A stretch of DNA of 64,000 nucleotides from contig CAIOIZ010000011.1 in the NCBI GenBank assembly GCA_903858475.1, positions 1 through 64,000 of the forward strand. Direction: 5' to 3'. Positions 8,688 through 17,434 of this stretch are shown here, piece by piece. The stretch's first letter is position 1, and every line of letters begins with the position of its first letter. The notes beneath the pieces are model-generated. The model was not told the origin of the DNA. It was given only the letters and a program-made list of their open reading frames with translations, and made no database searches. The translations under genes were made by a program, and so were the position numbers. This DNA is from an uncultured Bacteroidota bacterium. GTDB taxonomy: Bacteria; Bacteroidota; Bacteroidia; Chitinophagales; Chitinophagaceae.

Positions 8688-9446
8688 TCAACGATTAATG
8701 GTATTGATGCTAATGGTAGCTGCAATAACTGCATAGCCAGGTGCTAATACCCATCCAACAAAAGGAATTAAGTGCACCATATAAAAAACCGCTCCGTTGC
8801 CAATGGCCAGTCCTTTGTGGCGTCCAATAAAATGAATACTGGCTGAAGCAGAAAGCTTATTTCTTTCACAACTATAATCAAGCATACTGAATCCCAGATA
8901 ATAACATTCTACAAAAAATGCAAGCACGACGGTAGCCAAGCCTATTACCGGAATAAATGAAATAAACAAAATGCAAATGGAATAGACGGTTTGCCACAGT
9001 GCATTGCGCAATGCCAATCGAATGCCTCTAGCGATATCGCTAAGCAATTGCATTATACTAAATGGGTAATCTTTGTTGTCGATAATGGCCTGGGTCTTTT
9101 CACTCAGGTAAGCAAATACGGGCGATCCGATTATTAGAAACAGGTATTTAAACAAAGAATAATAAAAATAAAAAAGTATTATTTGCACAGCCACCTGAAT
9201 TAAAACGACTAAAAATCCAATAAAAGCATTGTTACTGATACCTTCTAACCAGGTTTTAAAACCAGTATGGGTTAGGGAGTAATTGATAAACTGCCCGCTA
9301 CTTCTCCAAAAAAGCATCACCCCAAACCAAAACAAAACTGCGTAAATAATTCCAGGAATTAAAATCCACTTCCACAGCTTATGTTTCACTATAAAGCGGT
9401 GTGCCTGTAACCAGGATTGAATAGATATGATGATTTCCTTTAGCAT
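8688..9446 (-). CDS. EI24 domain membrane protein (CysZ-like)
   Basis: A 252-residue integral membrane protein with four or more hydrophobic helices. Examples are near residues 27-48, 74-108, 150-185 and 222-247. The helix pair joined by SPVFAYLSEKTQAI and the region NALWQTVYSICILFISFIPVIG fit the EI24/CysZ superfamily. Some members of that superfamily transport sulfate. Substrate and direction are unknown here. It is probably first in a two-gene transcript with the RsmI-family gene. Confidence 0.75.
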   Translation of the reverse strand: MLKEIIISIQSWLQAHRFIVKHKLWKWILIPGIIYAVLFWFGVMLFWRSSGQFINYSLTHTGFKTWLEGISNNAFIGFLVVLIQVAVQIILFYFYYSLFKYLFLIIGSPVFAYLSEKTQAIIDNKDYPFSIMQLLSDIARGIRLALRNALWQTVYSICILFISFIPVIGLATVVLAFFVECYYLGFSMLDYSCERNKLSASASIHFIGRHKGLAIGNGAVFYMVHLIPFVGWVLAPGYAVIAATISINTINR

Positions 9447-9543
9447 GTTTGAATACGCAACAATTATGGAGCACCTGATTTTAGCTTTAAAGATAAAACT
9501 ATAATATGAAGAAATTAAAAACGAATTTTAATGCTGGAAGGGC

Positions 9544-9576
9544 CTTGTTCAAGGTGTAAATGCCATATTGAACAAG
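9544..9576. repeat. Inverted repeat upstream of the EI24 gene
   Basis: CTTGTTCAA (9544-9552) and TTGAACAAG (9568-9576) form a perfect 9-base inverted repeat with a 15-base spacer. No T-run follows on either strand. The rest of the 9447-9703 gap shows no gene. Confidence 0.5.
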
Positions 9577-9703
9577 TGTATAATTTCACATCTGGTGGCT
9601 AAAGAACCAGTACTGAATTATCCGTTCGCATCGGTATACAATTTAATTGCATAATACAATCAATAACGACGCATACTCTACAGTACTCTCTAGAATAGAA
9701 CAG

Positions 9704-12700
9704 CTATTTTTTAGAATCCATGGTGTATCTTTTTAAAGAATTTCCTTTCACTTCCAATTTTAGTTGAGCAGATTGTAAACCTGGAGAACTTGCGATTAAT
9801 GTACAATCCCCTTCCTTTAATAAAGATTGTACAATTAATTGTGCTTTCCCATTGAATAAATGTCTTTGCCATTTTCCCTCAGCACATTTATCAGGTTCAT
9901 GGCTACTCGGATCTCCATTACCTACTCCAATTATCTTACCTACCCCCTCTACATTAAATTGAATTAGTTGCATAGCAGCTGGAACTTCTCTTCCTTTTTG
10001 ATCCAGTACAGTAAAATTAACAACTGCAATATCTTCGCCATCTGCTAACAGAGTCGTTTTACTTGCAGATAATTGAATTGAATAAGGAGCGCCCGTCGTT
10101 TCTACTTTGGCATATAATTTTTTCCCATCTTTTTTTCCGAATGCTTCTATTTTACCAGGCGCATATTTCACTTTCCATTGTAAGTGTCCATTTTTTTCCA
10201 TTATTTTTTTGCCAAGCGACTTTCCATTGAGCTTCAATTCTACTTCAGTTGCATTACTGTTAACCCATACATCAATACTGTCGCCAACCTTCCAGTTCCA
10301 ATGTGGACTAATTTGCAAAACATCTTTATTGCTCCACCAGCTTTGATAGTAGTAGTAATTGTTTTTGGGAAATCCGCAAACATCCATGATACCAAAATGA
10401 CTATTGATACAAGGCCATCCAAATGGAGTGGGTTCGCCCCTATAATCAAACCCTGTCCATACAAAACCACCCATAAACCAATCCTTTTCAGCATTTGGTT
10501 TCCACCACTGTTCTGCAGTACTAGCCCACCAAGGATAGGTTATATCATGATCGGGCAAGTATCCCAATAGGGTATCCTTTGCGTAAACGCCACGAGTACA
10601 AACCGTGCTGCCTGTTTCAGTTCCTAGCACAGGTTGATTGGGCATGGCTGCATGATAATCATCCATAGCGGTAATGCGGTAATTGAAACCACGCACTGGA
10701 ATAACTTCATTTATACCTAACCGATAGTTGCCATTATCAGCTGCATAGGTAGCCGTACGACTGGGGTCGAGTTCTTTTTGTTTTTGTATCATCGTTTGCG
10801 CCAATCTTCTACCCACATCATTTCCATGAATCCAACCTTCTTCATTACCAATACTCCAAAGAAATACAGAAGGGTGATTTCGGTCGCGGCCAATAAGCCT
10901 TTCAAATTGACTCATGTATTCTGTGGAAGTACCGATTAATCTATTTTCATCAAGCACCAACATGCCTAATTCATCGCAGGCCTGCAATAATTCAGAAGTG
11001 GGTGGGTGATGCGAAGTTCGATATGCGTTAACGCCCATTTCCTTTAATAATCCAATACGATAATATTGAAGTGCATCTGGAATAGCCGATCCTACGCCTG
11101 CATGATCCTGATGATTATTCGTGCCTTTTATTTTAATAGCTTTCCCATTCAGCAACATTCCTTTTATGGGGTCCATGAGGATACTTCGAATGCCAAATAC
11201 AGTGCAAGTACTATCTAACAATAAATCAGATTGCTTAATCAAAGTAACCAGTTTATATAAATAGGGATTTTCAATATCCCAAAGATGGGCTTGGTTGAGC
11301 TTGAATTGGTATTGTATTTTTTTAACTTCTCCATTCGGCACAGCAACACCCTCTACTTGAGTTCCAGTAATTGTATTACCAGCTTTATCAACAATATAAT
11401 ACTGTACATTTACCCGACTACGAGCAGATGTGTTATTCATTATTTTCGTCTCTACAGCTACGGTAGCAACAGTATCTTTTATTGTGCTACTTACAAATGT
11501 TCCAAATTCAGCAATATGCAATGGATTGTATTTCTCTAGCCATACATGTCGATAAATACCAGCACCTTCATAAAACCAACCTTCGTATTGAGAAGCATCA
11601 ACCCTTACTACCAATGTATTCTTTGATTGAAAACTCAGGTAATCGGTAATATCCAAATTAAATTCACTATAGCCGCTTTCATTATTCCCTAGGTAATGTC
11701 CATTTAAATAGACTTTACAATTCCTGAAAACACCATCAAATTGTATAGCAAATTTATTCCCGGAGTCTTTAGGATCAAGGAAGAAATTCTTCCTGTACCA
11801 ACCAATGCTTGTCTGTGGAAACAAACCTCCTACTGCTTTAAAACCATGATCCTGTAATCCATCATTTTTAATATTTACAAAATCCTGTTCCACTGCCCAA
11901 TCATGGGGCAAATCCAATTGTCGCCAACTACTATCATTGAAATCGGGAGCAATACAACCCCTGGCTGCACCGGCTTTAGAAATATTGTAATTGATATTAT
12001 AATTGAAATCCTTTTTAGTATCTGCAGCATCACCAAAATGAAATCTCCAATTCCTGTCCATCGATATTTTCTCTCTTACATCGTGATGAATTCCAATAAA
12101 TTCTTTTCCAGGATTGTTTTTTAAATAATCAAATAATAGTTGAGCCATGTATTTAGCACCTGCTACAGTAGGATGTACTCCATCATTAAAATACCCTCGA
12201 CGAGTGGATGTTGGCGTCCACAAGTCCACAAAATCTAATTCATTTTTTTTTGCGAGGGATTGCACCAAAGGAAATATTTCATTTTTTATAATCAAAGAAT
12301 CGATGCCAGCTATTTTATTATTAAAAACAGTTACTGGTGAAAGCAATATAATTCTTGGCTTGGAGGGCAATTGTCGAAAGGCATCAATCATCGATTGGTA
12401 ATCTTTTTCAAAATCTGCTTTATATATCCAGTTGAATGGTTTGCTATCGTTGGTACCTAGTTTAATGGTAACCACATCGGGTAAATACGCAAGTGCAGCT
12501 TGGTATTCGGGTTCATTGATAAAGGGGTAATTGCCCTTGCTCAAGAGCGTACGACCACTCACGCCAAAATTCGTTACCTCATATCCCTTTCCCAAAAGGT
12601 TGTCAAGAAAATAAGGATAGGTAGATACCAGTCGGTTCGGCCCTCCACCTGATGTAATAGAATTACCTATACAGGCAATTTTAACCTGAGCAGTGCTGTA

Positions 12701-12745
12701 TAGACTTAAAAAAAGGAGGAAAATGATTGATTTGATGGGTTTCAT
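9704..12745 (-). CDS. Secreted GDSL/SGNH esterase fused to GH2 beta-galactosidase-like glycosidase
   Basis: A 1013-residue exported enzyme with two catalytic modules. The signal peptide covers residues 1-19. SGNH hydrolase follows at about 20-215: block [11 protein letters not shown] with Ser29, GTND ending near 100, and DGVHP near 188-192. The GH2 part begins near 228 (sugar-binding domain), with an Ig-like domain at about 395-505 and a TIM barrel at about 510-810. The GH2 acid/base lies in WSIGNEEG (Glu about 634) and the nucleophile in LGTETG (Glu about 709). DUF4982 and invasin-like Ig modules close the chain. Likely role: deacetylation plus galactoside release from plant or microbial glycans. 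The ATG at 12745 gives a signal peptide; the ORF stays open to 12949, but that part overlaps the fumC promoter and is not convincing. No type IX C-terminal domain is evident. Confidence 0.88.
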   Translation of the reverse strand: MKPIKSIIFLLFLSLYSTAQVKIACIGNSITSGGGPNRLVSTYPYFLDNLLGKGYEVTNFGVSGRTLLSKGNYPFINEPEYQAALAYLPDVVTIKLGTNDSKPFNWIYKADFEKDYQSMIDAFRQLPSKPRIILLSPVTVFNNKIAGIDSLIIKNEIFPLVQSLAKKNELDFVDLWTPTSTRRGYFNDGVHPTVAGAKYMAQLLFDYLKNNPGKEFIGIHHDVREKISMDRNWRFHFGDAADTKKDFNYNINYNISKAGAARGCIAPDFNDSSWRQLDLPHDWAVEQDFVNIKNDGLQDHGFKAVGGLFPQTSIGWYRKNFFLDPKDSGNKFAIQFDGVFRNCKVYLNGHYLGNNESGYSEFNLDITDYLSFQSKNTLVVRVDASQYEGWFYEGAGIYRHVWLEKYNPLHIAEFGTFVSSTIKDTVATVAVETKIMNNTSARSRVNVQYYIVDKAGNTITGTQVEGVAVPNGEVKKIQYQFKLNQAHLWDIENPYLYKLVTLIKQSDLLLDSTCTVFGIRSILMDPIKGMLLNGKAIKIKGTNNHQDHAGVGSAIPDALQYYRIGLLKEMGVNAYRTSHHPPTSELLQACDELGMLVLDENRLIGTSTEYMSQFERLIGRDRNHPSVFLWSIGNEEGWIHGNDVGRRLAQTMIQKQKELDPSRTATYAADNGNYRLGINEVIPVRGFNYRITAMDDYHAAMPNQPVLGTETGSTVCTRGVYAKDTLLGYLPDHDITYPWWASTAEQWWKPNAEKDWFMGGFVWTGFDYRGEPTPFGWPCINSHFGIMDVCGFPKNNYYYYQSWWSNKDVLQISPHWNWKVGDSIDVWVNSNATEVELKLNGKSLGKKIMEKNGHLQWKVKYAPGKIEAFGKKDGKKLYAKVETTGAPYSIQLSASKTTLLADGEDIAVVNFTVLDQKGREVPAAMQLIQFNVEGVGKIIGVGNGDPSSHEPDKCAEGKWQRHLFNGKAQLIVQSLLKEGDCTLIASSPGLQSAQLKLEVKGNSLKRYTMDSKK

Positions 12746-12809
12746 ATAATGATCGTTGAGATGGAAGTTAAATATAAGAATATGCTCGCAAACTCTTGGC
12801 CTTTTGGCG

Positions 12810-12817
12810 TAATTTTG
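12810..12817 (+). promoter_or_regulatory. Candidate -7 box of fumC
   Basis: TAATTTTG fits TAnnTTTG, 24 bases before the fumC ATG. A TTTG -33 element at normal spacing is not seen. Confidence 0.4.
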
Positions 12818-12841
12818 CAATGCAAAAAAAATATATATTTT

Positions 12842-14239
12842 ATGGAATACAGAATTGAAAAAGACACCATGGGTGAAGTAAAAGTTCCCGTCACTGCTTA
12901 CTATGGTGCACAAACACAACGCAGTATTGATAATTTTAAAATAGCACAAGACATCAATCGAATGCCCAAAGAAATCATACAGGCATTTGCTTATTTAAAA
13001 AAAGCGGCTGCGCTCACTAACCTGGATGCGGGCGTTTTATCGAAAGAAAAATCCGATTTAATTGGAAAAGTATGCGATGAAATTCTCGAAGGAAAATTGA
13101 ACGATTATTTTCCGTTGGTGGTATGGCAAACCGGCAGCGGTACCCAAAGCAATATGAATGTAAATGAAGTGGTAGCCTATAGAGGGCATGTAATACAAGG
13201 TGGTCAATTAGCAGATAAAGAAAAATTTTTACACCCCAATGACGATGTGAATAAAAGTCAGAGTAGCAATGATACGTTTCCAACAGCCATGCATATTGCA
13301 GCGTACAAAATATTAGTAGAAACTACTATTCCCGGCATTGAAAAACTCAGGGATACCCTCGCTGCCAAGAGTAAAGAATTTATGCATGTTGTAAAAATTG
13401 GTCGTACTCATTTCATGGATGCTACCCCTTTGACGGTTGGCCAGGAATTCAGTGGATATGTGTCACAATTAACTCATGGATTAAAAGCCATTAGAAATAG
13501 TTTATCGCATTTGAGTGAATTGGCGTTAGGTGGCACAGCGGTTGGAACGGGCATTAATACGCCCCCTGATTATGCGGTAAATGTAGCCAAGCACATTGCC
13601 AATTTAACTAGCTTGCCTTTAATCACAGCTGAAAATAAATTTGAAGCACTGGCTGCACACGATGCTATAGTGGAAGCGCACGGCGCATTAAAAACCGTGG
13701 CGGTTAGCCTTATGAAAATAGCCAATGATATTCGCATGTTAAGCAGTGGACCCAGAAGTGGTATTGGCGAAATTTTCATACCAGATAATGAACCAGGCTC
13801 CTCCATTATGCCAGGCAAAGTAAATCCCACACAATGCGAAGCCCTCACTATGATTGCAGCGCAAGTAATGGGCAATGATGTGACCATTGGCATTGGTGGA
13901 AGCAATGGACATTTCGAATTGAATGTTTTTAAACCTGTAATGATCTATAATTTCTTACACAGTGCCCGACTCATTGGAGATGGCTGCGTGAGTTTCAATG
14001 ATAAATGTGCTATTGGCTTAGCTCCTATTGAGGAAAATATAAAAAAACATGTCAATAATAGTCTCATGCTGGTAACGGCATTGAATACTAAGATTGGCTA
14101 TTACAAAGCCGCTGAAATTGCACAAAAAGCCCATAAAGAAGGCAGTACATTGAAAGAAATGGCAGTAAAATTAGGCTACCTAAGTCCTGAGGAATTTGAC
14201 CAATGGGTTAAGCCAGAAGAAATGGTAGGGAACATTTAA
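12842..14239 (+). CDS. fumC: Class II fumarate hydratase
   Basis: Fumarase C interconverts fumarate and malate in the TCA cycle. It is an oxygen-stable homotetramer. The 465-residue protein starts [16 protein letters not shown]. It shows the substrate site GSGTQSNMN and the superfamily signature [15 protein letters not shown], including the catalytic serine loop. [21 protein letters not shown] is the other conserved helix. Length and all motifs are normal. I chose the ATG at 12842; an in-frame ATG at 12749 adds 31 atypical residues. It is divergent from the glycosidase fusion gene. Confidence 0.96.
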   Translation: MEYRIEKDTMGEVKVPVTAYYGAQTQRSIDNFKIAQDINRMPKEIIQAFAYLKKAAALTNLDAGVLSKEKSDLIGKVCDEILEGKLNDYFPLVVWQTGSGTQSNMNVNEVVAYRGHVIQGGQLADKEKFLHPNDDVNKSQSSNDTFPTAMHIAAYKILVETTIPGIEKLRDTLAAKSKEFMHVVKIGRTHFMDATPLTVGQEFSGYVSQLTHGLKAIRNSLSHLSELALGGTAVGTGINTPPDYAVNVAKHIANLTSLPLITAENKFEALAAHDAIVEAHGALKTVAVSLMKIANDIRMLSSGPRSGIGEIFIPDNEPGSSIMPGKVNPTQCEALTMIAAQVMGNDVTIGIGGSNGHFELNVFKPVMIYNFLHSARLIGDGCVSFNDKCAIGLAPIEENIKKHVNNSLMLVTALNTKIGYYKAAEIAQKAHKEGSTLKEMAVKLGYLSPEEFDQWVKPEEMVGNI

Positions 14240-14304
14240 TATATTAACGTTTTATTAGGCAGTAAGAAATGGATATGATTTACTTTTATAAAAACAAATC
14301 AGTC

Positions 14305-15117
14305 ATGAATAAATTTCTTACTGCTTTTTTATTGTTGGTACAATTGCACTCATTTGCCCAGCCAGTTTTTAAAGCCGATGATCATTTTTTAAAATCCAAT
14401 TTTAAAAATATATTGCCAGGCTTGTATATGAGTAAATATGAGCTGAGTAATGAGCTATACCGATCTTTCATTACGGAGGCAAGAAATACATTTTCAACTG
14501 ATCAGTACGAATTACTGCTACCCGATAGCAATGTTTGGAATAAATCACTTTCGTACGGAGAGCCTTTTAAAATGCATTATTTTCAACATGCTGCTTACAA
14601 TGAATATCCGGTTGTTGGCATTAGTTATGAAGCGGCCAACGCTTTTTGCCAATGGCTAACCAATCAGTACAATCAAAATCCCAATAGAAAATTCAAAAAA
14701 ATACAATTTCAATTGCCAACAAAAGCAGATTGGCAATTTGCTGCCAACAAGGGAGATAGCACGAAAATGTATACCTGGGGAACGGGATTTGTTCAAAACA
14801 ACCGAAAGCAATGGCTTGCTAATTTTACTCATACAAGATTTGAATACGATTCCATTCAAAAAAAACACATTGAATTACCTCCTTCTGATCAAACTATTTC
14901 AGTCGCCACTACTAACATAAAAGCCTTCTTTCCGAATGATTTTGGATTATACAATATCTGTGGCAATGTAGCTGAAATGTTGCAGGAAAAAGGATTGGCC
15001 AGCGGAGGAGGATTTCTAGATCCTGCTTATAATATCAGAATCAGCAGTATTAGAAAATACGAAGGTCCTGCAATAGACCTCGGCTTTCGTTTATGCATGA
15101 AAGTTATAGAGGAATAA
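14305..15117 (+). CDS. Secreted SUMF1 / formylglycine-generating-enzyme-like protein
   Basis: A 270-residue exported protein with a signal peptide ending at SFAQ. The sequence follows the SUMF1 fold: a start LYMSKYELSNELYRSFI, then YPVVGISYEAANAFCQWL, LPTKADWQFAA, ICGNVAEM (GNVxEW-like), and SGGGFLD (RGGSW-like) with a terminal GFRLCM. The paired catalytic cysteines of true formylglycine-generating enzymes are not seen, so it is probably a binding or structural member. GldJ and GldK of the gliding machinery share this fold but are larger. The start at 14305 is chosen for the signal peptide; an ATG at 14269 is also in frame. The function is unknown. Confidence 0.75.
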   Translation: MNKFLTAFLLLVQLHSFAQPVFKADDHFLKSNFKNILPGLYMSKYELSNELYRSFITEARNTFSTDQYELLLPDSNVWNKSLSYGEPFKMHYFQHAAYNEYPVVGISYEAANAFCQWLTNQYNQNPNRKFKKIQFQLPTKADWQFAANKGDSTKMYTWGTGFVQNNRKQWLANFTHTRFEYDSIQKKHIELPPSDQTISVATTNIKAFFPNDFGLYNICGNVAEMLQEKGLASGGGFLDPAYNIRISSIRKYEGPAIDLGFRLCMKVIEE

Positions 15118-15127
15118 TTTCAATTGT

Positions 15128-15598
15128 TTATAATTGACGCAATTGTTTATGATAATCAAATTGTAAGTCTTCGTGCAGGCTTGCAATTTGTGTATTAATT
15201 TTCTTCAATTGCTGCTCATATATCTTTACAAATGCTGGCTGCTCTCTAAAAGGCATACCCGATTGATTCAACTGTTTGCAAAAATGCATCAGCATTTCAA
15301 TAGCGGGTTCACCCGGTCCAGTATAGCGGCTGTATTTAGTAATTCCTCTAAGGATTTTTCGCAATGATTTTTTGGTGAGGTACCAATTGGCTTTGGGTAA
15401 TTCTTCAAATTGTTCATCGATATTCATTTTTACCTTCTCAACAAAGCCAGGTATATCATTTGATTCAAAAAGCAAAAATCCAAGGTATTCTTTATTGTCG
15501 ACTTTGTATTTAGCCAATTGCAAACAAAGCTCTTTCAATTGTTTGATGGGAATAGACTGTAATGCAGGTTTAATTTCAGCAATGGCAAATGGCTTCAT
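15128..15598 (-). CDS. Conserved hypothetical protein, all-helical
   Basis: A 156-residue soluble protein with no signal peptide or membrane segment. It is rich in charged helices, with conserved-looking stretches KANWYLTKKSLRKILRGI and YSRYTGPGEPAIEMLMHFC. I do not recognise a named domain. It faces the SUMF1-like gene convergently with a 10-base gap. Codon use and composition look like those of its neighbours, so it is probably a real gene of the lineage. Confidence 0.6.
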   Translation of the reverse strand: MKPFAIAEIKPALQSIPIKQLKELCLQLAKYKVDNKEYLGFLLFESNDIPGFVEKVKMNIDEQFEELPKANWYLTKKSLRKILRGITKYSRYTGPGEPAIEMLMHFCKQLNQSGMPFREQPAFVKIYEQQLKKINTQIASLHEDLQFDYHKQLRQL

Positions 15599-15706
15599 GC
15601 GTTATCTTGTATTTAATTATTTATGAAGAAATAAGCAACTGGTAATCGTAAAAATTGATTACAAACTTATGATATTCCATGCAAGCAGTAGTTGAGTCAT
15701 TGATAT

Positions 15707-15740
15707 AAAAAAAGGGAAACCTTTTCAGATTTCCCCTTTT
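15707..15740 (-). terminator. Intrinsic terminator after the RRM gene
   Basis: Read on the minus strand, AAAAGGGGAAA pairs with TTTCCCTTTT (one bulged G) around a ten-base loop, and the T-run continues downstream. It begins 19 bases after the RRM stop codon. Confidence 0.75.
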
Positions 15741-15758
15741 ATTTATTTCAGTTGGAAA

Positions 15759-16073
15759 TTACCATCTGTTTCCACCACCGCCACCGCGGTTGTTAGAATA
15801 TCCGCCACGGCTACCGCCGCTGCTTCTTTCTTCTCTTTCTCTTGCTACAGAAACAGACATGGCTCTTCCTTCTACTTCTTTGTTGTTCAATCCAAGCATT
15901 GCTGCTTTTCCTTCATCTTCAGAAGCCATTTCAACAAATCCAAAACCACGTGAGCGGCCTGATTCTTTGTCGGTAATCACTTTTGCAGAAGACACTGTGC
16001 CAAAGGCAGAAAAAAGTTCGTTAAGTTCAGCATCATTTGTGTTGAAACTTAAATTTGAAACGTAAATGTTCAT
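15759..16073 (-). CDS. RRM-domain RNA-binding protein with glycine-rich tail
   Basis: A 104-residue protein with one RNA recognition motif at about 1-80. RNP2 is IYVSNL at 3-8 and RNP1 is RGFGFVEM near 42-49, with the aromatic residues that stack on RNA. The tail (residues of about 81-104) is rich in Arg, Gly and Ser (SRGGYSNNRGGGGGNRW), like RGG boxes. Such proteins in Bacteroidota bind single-stranded RNA and are thought to act as post-transcriptional regulators, filling part of the Hfq niche. The gene has its own promoter, an unusually long leader and its own terminator. Confidence 0.92.
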   Translation of the reverse strand: MNIYVSNLSFNTNDAELNELFSAFGTVSSAKVITDKESGRSRGFGFVEMASEDEGKAAMLGLNNKEVEGRAMSVSVAREREERSSGGSRGGYSNNRGGGGGNRW

Positions 16074-16349
16074 AATCTTAAAAATTAAGAATTTAAAAAA
16101 ATAAAATACCTGTGATGGTAACTAAAGACTAACTTTTAAGAAGAGAAAACTAATACGTGGAGAAGTAAAAAATTGAATCTATCTAAAAAACGGTCAGCTC
16201 ATTGAGCTATAATCACAGCGTAAAGATAGGGGTATTAGTTGAATGGAGTCGACTTATTTGCAGTAAACCTCACTGAAACAAGTTCCTGCTACTGAAATAT
16301 TTTTCACTATGTGCTGATAATCACCAGTATTAGCGAGTATGCTGTATGG
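16074..16349 (-). promoter_or_regulatory. Long 5' leader of the RRM gene
   Basis: The only clear promoter lies about 280 bases before the RRM start, implying a leader of roughly 270 nucleotides. It holds no ORF of note. A palindrome, AGCTCA-T-TGAGCT, occurs at 16196-16208. A long leader on an RNA-binding protein gene suggests autoregulation or temperature response; this is inference. Confidence 0.45.
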
Positions 16350-16379
16350 CAAATTTAATTTACAGTATGGAAGTACAAA
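16350..16379 (-). promoter_or_regulatory. Complete Bacteroidota-type promoter for the RRM gene
   Basis: On the minus strand, TTTG (16376-16379) is followed by 18 bases and then TAAATTTG (16350-16357). This matches the -33 TTTG / -7 TAnnTTTG pattern of the Bacteroidota primary sigma factor. It starts inside the short gap after the upstream lipoprotein gene, which ends at 16398. Confidence 0.65.
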
Positions 16380-16397
16380 AAAAACTAAAAAGGGTGT

Positions 16398-17261
16398 TTA
16401 TTTACATTTGTAGCTAAATTTCAGTTTCCCTGTTAAAGCAGGAATACAGGCTTGATTACTACCGGTCATGACTACACTAGTAATATAATTATCAATACTT
16501 TTGGTGTAACTTCTGAAATTAGAAATGGCAGAATCCCTTACACTATTTCCGGGATTATAATACCTCAATTTTAATTGTTGTACAGCATTGGTTGGCCTGT
16601 TTCCAAAGTTAAGAAACTGACTATACGGTGCATACGTATCTTCATCGGGAAAAAGATACCAGAAATTTTTAGGGGCCATGCTGGGGTAATAACTGATAAC
16701 GGCATCTGAATTTAAATCACCGGTTGTCAAATCAATTTCTGACATGCCCGTAATATTACCAGCGGTATAGGTATACCCGACTGCTAGGTAAGGAATACCA
16801 AAATTAATCAAAGGTGCTGCATACATTTTACCAACCAAATTACCAGCCGCATCATAGGAATAGCTTGCATTAAATTTTGGTGAAAAAGGATTGCTTGGAT
16901 CAATTAAACCCTGAAATGATTTAACTCTTTTTGTTACTGCATCCAAAATATAAAATTCATCTGGATTAATATAAAGGCTATCCCCCATAAATACAGGAAC
17001 TGAATTGTAATCAATAGTAGCAGTAAGGCTATCAAATTTTGTAACGTCTGTTACTTTATCGGAACTATTGATAATAGCAGCAATGGATCCTTTTGCCGTT
17101 CCACTACTGGAATCTGTAAAAACGATTTTGGAAATTCTACAATCAGCACCAATAATATTCGGGTCATTGGAATTGCCGCCATCTTCTACACTGTATTCCT
17201 TTTCGCAACCAACCATTCCAAAAACGGTTACAACTATAATAAAAGAAAGTATTTTTTTCAT
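16398..17261 (-). CDS. Hypothetical lipoprotein
   Basis: A 287-residue protein with a type II signal peptide (GMVGC, Cys19) followed by the acidic, flexible segment EKEYSVEDGGNSNDPN. That composition is common in surface-exported lipoproteins of the phylum. The mature part is rich in beta-strands, with repeated Tyr/Asn patterns such as SYSYDAAGNLVGKMY and VGYTYTAGNITGM, which recall DUF4595-like or YD-repeat-like folds. I do not recognise a precise family. It lies downstream of the three-repeat lipoprotein gene on the same strand, separated by 173 bases. Confidence 0.65.
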   Translation of the reverse strand: MKKILSFIIVVTVFGMVGCEKEYSVEDGGNSNDPNIIGADCRISKIVFTDSSSGTAKGSIAAIINSSDKVTDVTKFDSLTATIDYNSVPVFMGDSLYINPDEFYILDAVTKRVKSFQGLIDPSNPFSPKFNASYSYDAAGNLVGKMYAAPLINFGIPYLAVGYTYTAGNITGMSEIDLTTGDLNSDAVISYYPSMAPKNFWYLFPDEDTYAPYSQFLNFGNRPTNAVQQLKLRYYNPGNSVRDSAISNFRSYTKSIDNYITSVVMTGSNQACIPALTGKLKFSYKCK

Positions 17262-17434
17262 TCGTCTGATTTTATGATCAATACTTGTGTATTAAGTAAA
17301 GTTCTGCTTTTTTCTAATTTTATTCCAATTTACAGCCAGCTTTATAAGCTACTTATTGTATAAAAGCTGCTGCTCCATTTCTCCAAAAAACAAGCCAGCT
17401 TTTAGTATTCGGCACAATAAAGGACACATTTTAA

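Noticed and set aside
12746-12949. 68-residue N-terminal extension of the GDSL-GH2 protein
   Set aside because: It lies before a clear signal peptide and covers the fumC promoter and start, so the ATG at 12745 is preferred.
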